A stretch of 64,000 nucleotides of DNA. Source: Azospirillum sp. TSH58. Its GTDB lineage: Bacteria > Pseudomonadota > Alphaproteobacteria > Azospirillales > Azospirillaceae. A program made the position numbers and the translations under genes. The stretch is from NCBI RefSeq assembly GCF_003119115.1, contig NZ_CP022367.1, positions 186,001 to 250,000 on the forward strand, written 5' to 3'. How positions within the stretch are numbered: position 1 is the stretch's first letter; each line of letters starts with the position of its first letter. This document shows, in pieces, positions 58,591 to 64,000 of the stretch. Below the pieces are notes generated by a model. It did no database searches. It had not been told where the DNA came from and worked only from the letters and a program-made list of their open reading frames with translations.

Positions 58591-58913
58591 CACGCCACCC
58601 GACGGTCGTGCTGGTCGATGTGGGTGTCCATGCGTTGCTGCAGCCCGTCCAGCCGCTCGGACAGGCTGTTCAGCAGCGCGAACACCTCGTCAATCGAATG
58701 GCTGGCCGGCTGCGGACGGTTCAGCCACATCCGCCAGCCCAGGAGGCCGGCGGCGGACAGGATCGCGGCGGCCTGGACGGAGGGGTGCGCCCCGGTCAGG
58801 GCCTGGATGGTGGAGCCGATCAGACCGTTGACGGTGGGATCATCGGCCAGGGCGACCGCGGCGGGGAGGCCCGTGCCGATGGCGGCCAGGGCGACGACGT
58901 GGGGCAGCTTCAT
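58590..58913 (-). CDS. Holin-like membrane protein of the tail/lysis module
   Basis: 107 residues: MKLPHVVALAAIGTGLPAAV with a signal-like segment, a second hydrophobic segment (VQAAAILSAAGLLGWRMWLN) and a charged C-terminal coiled coil (SIDEVFALLNSLSERLDGLQ, DTHIDQHDRR). Two hydrophobic segments, a charged tail and its place before the lysozyme gene suggest a holin or lysis accessory protein. A terminator-like hairpin lies in its leader, as in the first holin cassette. Confidence 0.55.
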   Translation of the reverse strand: MKLPHVVALAAIGTGLPAAVALADDPTVNGLIGSTIQALTGAHPSVQAAAILSAAGLLGWRMWLNRPQPASHSIDEVFALLNSLSERLDGLQQRMDTHIDQHDRRVA

Positions 58914-58946
58914 GGTGGTCTCCTGCGGCCCGGGGCGCGGGCATAG

Positions 58947-58967
58947 AAAAGGCCGCTCGCGGCGGCC
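58947..58967 (-). terminator. Terminator in the leader of the second holin-like gene
   Basis: Perfect GGCCGC/GCGGCC stem with a TCGCG-type loop, followed on the minus strand by TTTTCTATGCCCG. It lies between the 59004 stop and the 58913 start. The tail sequence matches the terminator at 50598-50627. Confidence 0.75.
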
Positions 58968-59003
58968 GGGTCGGTCGGGATGGGCTGGAATGTTGTCGCG
59001 GGG

Positions 59004-59456
59004 TCAGAGCGCGGCGGCGCGGCGGAAGAAGTCGTCCACCTCGATCGGCGTCATCCCGCGGGCCTCACCGATGGCAACGGTCATCGGATGGTCGCGGCGA
59101 AACTCGGTGGCGCCGCTCAGCAGCATCTCGGCGCCGAAGCGCTCATCACCGTCCATGTGGTCGAGCAGGTCGGCCAGCACGGGAGGCAGCGCGCCGGTCC
59201 GCACAGCGGCCAGGGCCTCGGCCTGGGTGATGTAGCCGTCCAGCGCGAGGGCCTGGAAGAACTGGCGGTCGCTGATGGCCGGCGGCGCCGGGGCGAGTGG
59301 GGGCGCCTCAGCGGCGATGATGGCCGCCACCTCCTCCTCGCTGACGATGCGCCATTCGATGCCTTCGGGCACTGTGGCGGCGATCTGTTCCGCGTCCACT
59401 CCCGGCGCGGGGTGGACGATGACGGTGCGGCCGTCGCGTTCATAGATGATCGGCAT
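59004..59456 (-). CDS. Phage tail-fibre-adjacent protein (possible assembly chaperone)
   Basis: ATG at 59456, 150 residues: MPIIYERDGRTVIVHPAPGV, IEWRIVSEEEVAAIIAAEAP, QFFQALALDGYITQAEALAA and MTPIEVDDFFRRAAAL. A short beta N-terminus and helical C-terminus directly after the fibre genes resemble tail fibre assembly proteins. 2 bp separate it from the next gene upstream. Not certain. Confidence 0.5.
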   Translation of the reverse strand: MPIIYERDGRTVIVHPAPGVDAEQIAATVPEGIEWRIVSEEEVAAIIAAEAPPLAPAPPAISDRQFFQALALDGYITQAEALAAVRTGALPPVLADLLDHMDGDERFGAEMLLSGATEFRRDHPMTVAIGEARGMTPIEVDDFFRRAAAL

Positions 59457-59458
59457 GG

Positions 59459-60055
59459 TCAGACTCCGAAGAAGGCGGCACAGACGAACAGAGGGTCGAC
59501 GGACGCACCGGTATCGCGGCGCACGAACAGGATCTGCGCCGTCGTGGCGGTCCGAGCGCCGAGCTGCAGCAGCGCATGCTCCCCGCCTCCGGTCGAAGAG
59601 GACGCCGCCGTGGTGGTGAAATTCGCGTTGAGGAATGCCCCTGCGAACGTGACCGTGTAATCCCCCGTCCCGCTGCGTGTGACAGAGGAAACGCCGTTGG
59701 ACGACAGGATCGTGCCTGCGCTGCCGAAGGCGACGTAAGCCCGCGCCACGACGGCACGGGACGCCGGCAGACACGAGAACACCCGCTTGGTGCCCGCCGG
59801 AAAATTGACCAGCGCGCCGCCGTTGCTGGACAGCAGCACCGTCGTCCGGGTCAGGGTATCCGGTGAGCCGGCGGTACAGGTGCCGATGCCGTATTCGTAG
59901 GACAGGCCATCGGTCGTCTCGATGCAGTAGAAGACCGGCGCCCCTGACCCCGCGGCCTGCACGAAGCTGCGCCGGCTGGCATCGGTCGGGGCGATCAGGG
60001 ACAGGGCACTGGTCCCAACTGCGATGGTGGTTTGCTCCACCCGATCGTAAAGCAT
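59459..60055 (-). CDS. Phage tail fibre-like accessory protein
   Basis: 198 residues of beta-rich sequence: LYDRVEQTTIAVGTSALSLI, SFVQAAGSGAPVFYCIETTD, YEYGIGTCTAGSPDTLTRTT, then a C-terminal Gly/Ser/Thr-rich part (GDYTVTFAGAFLNANFTTTA). The DRVEQTT-TG-L start followed by a Y-x-x-G-x-G-T repeat occurs in phage tail fibre proteins. Two bases upstream of the 59456 gene; 7 bp after the large fibre protein. Confidence 0.6.
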   Translation of the reverse strand: MLYDRVEQTTIAVGTSALSLIAPTDASRRSFVQAAGSGAPVFYCIETTDGLSYEYGIGTCTAGSPDTLTRTTVLLSSNGGALVNFPAGTKRVFSCLPASRAVVARAYVAFGSAGTILSSNGVSSVTRSGTGDYTVTFAGAFLNANFTTTAASSSTGGGEHALLQLGARTATTAQILFVRRDTGASVDPLFVCAAFFGV

Positions 60056-60062
60056 GGCGTCC

Positions 60063-62717
60063 TCACAGGGATTGGCGGATCTGGAAGACCCGCTCGAATT
60101 GCACGAAGTTCGTCTGGGTGATCGGGCTTACCTCCACGAGGCGCCCGATGATGGCTTGGCGGCCCATGTACGGGCCGTTGGGCTCCTGGATGAAAAGCAC
60201 CTGACGGGACGTGCCCGCGATGCGGCCCAGCTCGGTCATGGCGACCTTGGCCTCCGGCTCGGTCAAGGACTTGAAAGCGAAGGTCAGGACTCGCTTTTTC
60301 GGGCCGCGATCCACGAACTCCTGACCGCTGCGCCGGACCTCCGTCACGTCGGAGAGGTCGTCCCACCGGTCGCCCCACTCGTAGACGAAGTTGCGGGACG
60401 GTCGGAACGCGGGCCCGGCCCACAGCAAGCCAAGGTCCAGATAGCCCGGCGTTGTGCCCAGAGACGGGAAGGCGACGTCTGGCTGCCAGTACCGGGCCTG
60501 CACCGCGGCGGGGAGGATGTGGGCATGAAGCCCGTAGCCGCGCACGACGCCGGAGCCGAGCCCGTTCTGGAATTCCCGGTACGATTGAGCCGCAAAGTGC
60601 AGGTCGAGCGTATCCACCAGATAGTCGGACGGGCGGTAGTACAGGCTGTCGTACAGCGCCCCGGTGCCGGTGGTCGCGGCATCCAGTCGGTGCCGGATCG
60701 TGTCGGAGGTGGGGTCCAGATATCCCACCGCCTCACCGTCCGCATCGATCCACCCGGCGTCGTCGGGCTGGAGCAGCGCCAGGACGCCGACCTCCTGTGT
60801 GCTGCCCAGATCGACGGGAAGCGACACCGTGATCGCTCCCGGACCGGTGCGCATCCGTCGCCTGACCTGTGGGTCCTTCAGGCGGTCCGGCCCCAGGCCA
60901 GCCGCCGACGAGGTGCTGGCGACCGTGGTGGCCGAGCGCTGGGCCAGATTGACCCAGGACAGCAGGCAGTTTCCCTTTGCTGGGACCGTCTCTACCACCG
61001 GCAGCGCGCCCCCGGCCGTGACGGCCTGCAGATCGACATCGGACAGCCGCCGCGGGGCGTATTCCAGGCGCAGGATATGGCCGTTGAGGTAGCCGGCCCC
61101 GATGTCCTGCCCCAGCCGCAGCGTCGTCAGGCCGCTCGGCAGAGCGCCGGCTGTTGCCGTCAGCAACGCACCATTCAGGGCGCCCCGCTGCGCTCCAGCC
61201 TCAAAGGCAACGCCGACCCGAAATGGCGACCCCGCCACGACCGTGTCGGAGGCGGTGTTCGCCGCGACCGTTGCGCCGGCCGCAGTCACGGCATACTGGA
61301 ACCCGCCGCTGGTGGTGACGCGGAACCGGATGTTGTTGGCGCTCGTGCCGTCATCGATGCGCGCGATGCCCTGCAGCACAGAGGTGTTGCGGGCGCTGAG
61401 GCAGGCGCGCACAACGAAGGTCCCGGCCGTGGCCGACCACCACGCCCCCGCTGGCATCGTCACGTCATCAGCGCCGCGCGTGGCCGCCGCCGCGGTCGTC
61501 GGGATGTAGCTGGACGCCCATCCCCCGACTTCGACCTGCGCGCCCCAATAGAGCGTCGTGTCGCCTGCCGTCAGGCTGGTGTGGAGAAGCAGGTACGGCG
61601 TGACCGTGCCGGAGTCGCCGTCGTCCGTGAATGTCGCGGCGATGCGCACCGCGCCACCAGCCGCTGGGGTGACCGTCACAGTCACGCCGGGGTCTGCGGA
61701 TACCGCCCCGGTGTCGAAGTTGTAGCTCACTGCGCGGCCCGTCGTGGCGCCTCCAATGAGATGCAGCTGCCACCGCGCGAGCGGCTGATTGCCCCGCTGA
61801 GCATAGATGCTTCCCGTTACCCGAGCCCCACCAGACACAGCGGACCCGCTGACCCGCCAGTCGCCGCCTGCCGATCCGGCGGTGAGTTGCGCCCATTGCC
61901 CGGCGCCATCGGGGGCGGTGCCGGTCGCGGTCGCGGTGACCCCGCCCACGCCATTGCTGGCCGACCAGGGCGCCGCATAGATCGCACCCGATGCGGGCAG
62001 GAGGTTGGTACGGACCTCCTCCACGAGCAGCCCGGCGCTGACAGGCTGCTCCGGCACGTAGCCGGCGAGCCCCCCGGCCTCGACCTTCACGCCCCAGACC
62101 AGCACGCCAGAGCCGGCGGCACCAGCGTAGGTCGGCCCGCCGGCCCAAGGCAGGATGTAGGTGTCGCCGGAGCTCCCGGTCTTCGTGAAGGTCACCCAGC
62201 ACCGCCAGATGCCGCCGCCGTAATCGACGCATCCGCAGGGCAGGCCCGACGACAGGATCACGCTGCCGCTGGACAAGTCGAACGCCGCGTACGGCTCGCC
62301 GAATTGCGTGATCGCGATTTGGCTGCGCTCCGCCGCCTTGGCGAAGACCGACACGGTGACGAGCTGGCCCACGGCGTACGAGCCAGTCGCCTGCACGATG
62401 GCGTGCAACCCCGTGGTCGCGGTTTCTGCGATCTTACGGAACAGGCCTCCTGCGAGCGCCGGGACGGTGGTCGTGACGATGGTGGCGCCGGTGGTCCCCC
62501 AGCCGGACGCGAAGGTTTCGGTGTTGGTCGCCCTGTTCAGTCCGGCGGCGGCGTTGCTGTCCCACGATCCGCCGGGCAGGACCGTCCCGTAAATGCTGCT
62601 GATGCGCGGCATGTTGGCCGCCACCGTCTCGATCACGCCCGCGCTGTTGACGCGCGTAGCCGTGCCCGTCCGAGCCACCGACAGGCGGCTCAGCGGGATA
62701 TCAACCAAGCCGCCCAT
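60063..62717 (-). CDS. Large phage tail fibre/adhesin-like protein
   Basis: ATG 62717 after GGAGG gives 884 residues. The first part (LVDIPLSRLSVARTGTATRV) is followed by two jelly-roll modules of about 150 residues, each like a carbohydrate-binding domain (WRCWVTFTKTGSSGDTYILP and VRIAATFTDDGDSGTVTPYL, each ending in VWGVKVEAGG or YWGAQVEVGGW), then a LamG-like domain (WWSATAGTFVVRACLSARNT). The C-terminal 250 residues (ALLQPDDAGWIDADGEAVGY, FAFKSLTEPEAKVAMTELG) look like a virion attachment part. Likely receptor-binding tail protein. Confidence 0.7.
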   Translation of the reverse strand: MGGLVDIPLSRLSVARTGTATRVNSAGVIETVAANMPRISSIYGTVLPGGSWDSNAAAGLNRATNTETFASGWGTTGATIVTTTVPALAGGLFRKIAETATTGLHAIVQATGSYAVGQLVTVSVFAKAAERSQIAITQFGEPYAAFDLSSGSVILSSGLPCGCVDYGGGIWRCWVTFTKTGSSGDTYILPWAGGPTYAGAAGSGVLVWGVKVEAGGLAGYVPEQPVSAGLLVEEVRTNLLPASGAIYAAPWSASNGVGGVTATATGTAPDGAGQWAQLTAGSAGGDWRVSGSAVSGGARVTGSIYAQRGNQPLARWQLHLIGGATTGRAVSYNFDTGAVSADPGVTVTVTPAAGGAVRIAATFTDDGDSGTVTPYLLLHTSLTAGDTTLYWGAQVEVGGWASSYIPTTAAAATRGADDVTMPAGAWWSATAGTFVVRACLSARNTSVLQGIARIDDGTSANNIRFRVTTSGGFQYAVTAAGATVAANTASDTVVAGSPFRVGVAFEAGAQRGALNGALLTATAGALPSGLTTLRLGQDIGAGYLNGHILRLEYAPRRLSDVDLQAVTAGGALPVVETVPAKGNCLLSWVNLAQRSATTVASTSSAAGLGPDRLKDPQVRRRMRTGPGAITVSLPVDLGSTQEVGVLALLQPDDAGWIDADGEAVGYLDPTSDTIRHRLDAATTGTGALYDSLYYRPSDYLVDTLDLHFAAQSYREFQNGLGSGVVRGYGLHAHILPAAVQARYWQPDVAFPSLGTTPGYLDLGLLWAGPAFRPSRNFVYEWGDRWDDLSDVTEVRRSGQEFVDRGPKKRVLTFAFKSLTEPEAKVAMTELGRIAGTSRQVLFIQEPNGPYMGRQAIIGRLVEVSPITQTNFVQFERVFQIRQSL

Positions 62718-62745
62718 GCGGCACCTCCGATTCGTTTGGCCTCGA

Positions 62746-64000
62746 TTAGCCGAAGCAGAGAAGATCGACGCGGCGCCCCTGCGCACGCTGCCCGACGACG
62801 CGCAGAGCCCGGCCGCCGGCCAGTCCCCAGCGCGGCCACGTGACGCTGATTGTGTCGCCGAGACGCGGCAGGTAGCCGGCCATGCCGACCGGGACCCGGT
62901 AGTAGCGGCGACCGGCGGCGTAGAGCGTCAGCAGGTTGTTGCAGAGGGTGGCGGCGTCGGTCTCGTTGTCGAAGAGCGTCTCGACGGTGAGCGGCTGGGC
63001 GAGCTGGTTGCGCGCCTGCCGCTCCACCAGCCCGACCGCCGTGCGCCGGGACTGGTCGGCCAGTTCTTGGCGTCGCTGCTCCGTGGCGATGGTAGGCACC
63101 GGGGCGATGTCCGTCCCCGACAGCGGCGTCCAGTTCCGCCGGTACCCCGCCTCCACCCGCCAGACACAGGGGCCGATGGCGCCGGGAAGCGCCATGGGCT
63201 CCGGCTCGGCGAGGATCTGCTCCTCACCGAAGGACAGCCCGCCGCCGACCGGCGCGGCCAGCCGGCCGACCGACAGCAGACCGTCCCCGGCATCGCCCCA
63301 CCACGCGGCGGCGGCCACCGCCACCTCCGTCGCGGCGGCGCTGATGTCCTTCTGCGCGGCGACGTGGTAGCCGATCACGCCCGGCAGGTAGCCCGCCATG
63401 CTGGCGAAGCTGGACAGCGCCAGGGCCGAGGTCGGGACGCCCCGCTCCAGAAGCCGCCGGATCACGCCCGCGGTGTCGGAGACGTAACCGCCGACCGCAT
63501 CGCCACGGACGTCGGCGGTGGGCGTGCCGTCCGGCCCGGTCCCGAGCCTCCAGCCGGACCCGTCCGAGCCGAGCCACTTCGCATACTGCCCTGATGCTAC
63601 AGACGCGGCGGCCAGGGCGGCGTAGCTGCTGTAGGTGGTGCCGTTCCAGGTCACCGGGGCGCCCTTGATGTAGACGGCATCCACGGCCTGCATCAGCCGG
63701 TCGTGGCACCGGTAGATCAGCCGCGCGGCGTCGACCAGATCGCCGGACACGCCACGGCACAGGCCATAGGTCTGCCGGATCGGTTTGCCGGCCAGCTCGG
63801 CGCCACCATCCGCACCGCCGGTCCCGCCGTAGAGGGTCAGCAGCGGGACGTCGAGCAGGTACCCGGCATCCCGCATCCGAACATGCAGGCTCCCGTCTGC
63901 CCACCAGTCCAGGCCCTGACCCTGAAACACGGTGGCCGCCTCGCTGTAGCGGCTGGACCGCTTCGGCAGAACGGCGACTCTGACCGGTGTCGCATCGATG
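62746..64000 (-). CDS. Phage tail structural protein, N-terminal part outside the window
   Basis: The minus frame is open from the right edge (RVAVLPKRSSRYSEAATVFQ) to TAA at 62746, giving at least 418 residues. Visible blocks: LDVPLLTLYGGTGGADGGAE, RVEAGYRRNWTPLSGTDIAP, RQELADQSRRTAVGLVERQA, and the C-terminal RLGDTISVTWPRWGLAGGRA. This fits baseplate or tail-tip proteins that assemble before the fibre in siphovirus-like and gene-transfer-agent-like modules. The following fibre gene starts 29 bp downstream. Confidence 0.65.
   Translation of the reverse strand, partial: IDATPVRVAVLPKRSSRYSEAATVFQGQGLDWWADGSLHVRMRDAGYLLDVPLLTLYGGTGGADGGAELAGKPIRQTYGLCRGVSGDLVDAARLIYRCHDRLMQAVDAVYIKGAPVTWNGTTYSSYAALAAASVASGQYAKWLGSDGSGWRLGTGPDGTPTADVRGDAVGGYVSDTAGVIRRLLERGVPTSALALSSFASMAGYLPGVIGYHVAAQKDISAAATEVAVAAAAWWGDAGDGLLSVGRLAAPVGGGLSFGEEQILAEPEPMALPGAIGPCVWRVEAGYRRNWTPLSGTDIAPVPTIATEQRRQELADQSRRTAVGLVERQARNQLAQPLTVETLFDNETDAATLCNNLLTLYAAGRRYYRVPVGMAGYLPRLGDTISVTWPRWGLAGGRALRVVGQRAQGRRVDLLCFG

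Larger units (their letters stand above)
44181..64000. mobile_element. Prophage or phage-derived island (left part in window, continues beyond the right edge)
   Basis: From the tRNA-Ser 3' end to the window end the genes are phage-like or accessory: antirepressor and KilA-N remnants, XRE repressor, holin, lysozyme, tail fibre and tail proteins, an IS element and many small unknowns. Gene direction, spacing and base composition change abruptly at the tRNA. No integrase, terminase, portal or capsid gene is present up to 64000, so these should lie to the right. The attL core would be in the tRNA 3' half; attR is outside the window. Confidence 0.8.

Overview
The window is GC-rich DNA of an alphaproteobacterium, most probably a Rhodospirillales member such as Azospirillum. 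The order is inferred from the hopanoid genes hpnCDE, the run argS / SPOR gene / nagZ / scpAB / tatABC / serS / surE / pcm / nlpD / yajC / secDF, the complex I assembly-factor homologues beside them, and a GAAC-N7-GAAC LexA box of the alphaproteobacterial kind. The genus is a guess from memory of gene order and was not tested.

Region 1 (1-7142) is accessory. It holds an SH3b membrane protein, a P-loop kinase gene broken by one stop codon, and a cassette of four overlapping minus-strand genes: three large tyrosine recombinases plus a small coiled-coil protein. The cassette resembles the Tn554 and Gamma-Mobile-Trio type of integration module and stops right next to ssb.

Region 2 (7143-43884) is the chromosomal backbone. 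The divergent pair ssb and uvrA is separated by a 13-bp tandem repeat array and two copies of a LexA box, one of them covering the uvrA start codon. Then come small envelope proteins, trmFO, a chemoreceptor, a squalene-synthesis operon (hpnCDE) and sodB. A long, mainly minus-strand housekeeping block follows: complex I assembly homologues, SecDF-YajC, NlpD-Pcm-SurE-SerS, TatABC, ScpAB, a site-2 protease, NagZ, a SPOR protein, ArgS and Dgt. A diguanylate cyclase gene and a probably Fur-controlled ABC ATPase gene are inserted in it. erpA, xthA and a small unknown gene close the block.

Region 3 (44091-64000) begins at tRNA-Ser(TGA) and is a prophage or phage-derived island that runs off the right edge; no integrase gene is visible. 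Its left part is heavily remodelled: two related AlpA-type DNA-binding genes, an antirepressor gene joined to the tail end of a DnaN-like clamp gene, a broken KilA-N gene, and about 400 bp packed with perfect hairpins. Then follow a DUF4145 protein, an XRE repressor with its operator, PAS-like and GNAT-like proteins, a first holin-type cassette, an AT-rich secreted protein, small regulators, an 840-bp IS5-family element that splits a small gene cleanly, and an AAA+ ATPase. The right part is a conventional minus-strand morphogenesis and lysis module: tail protein, tail fibre, fibre accessory proteins, holin-like protein and GH24 lysozyme.

The least explained items are the hairpin array at 45640-46034, the duplicated uvrA start/LexA segment that opens a leader ORF ending on the uvrA ATG, and the shared leader and terminator sequences ahead of the phage lysis genes.
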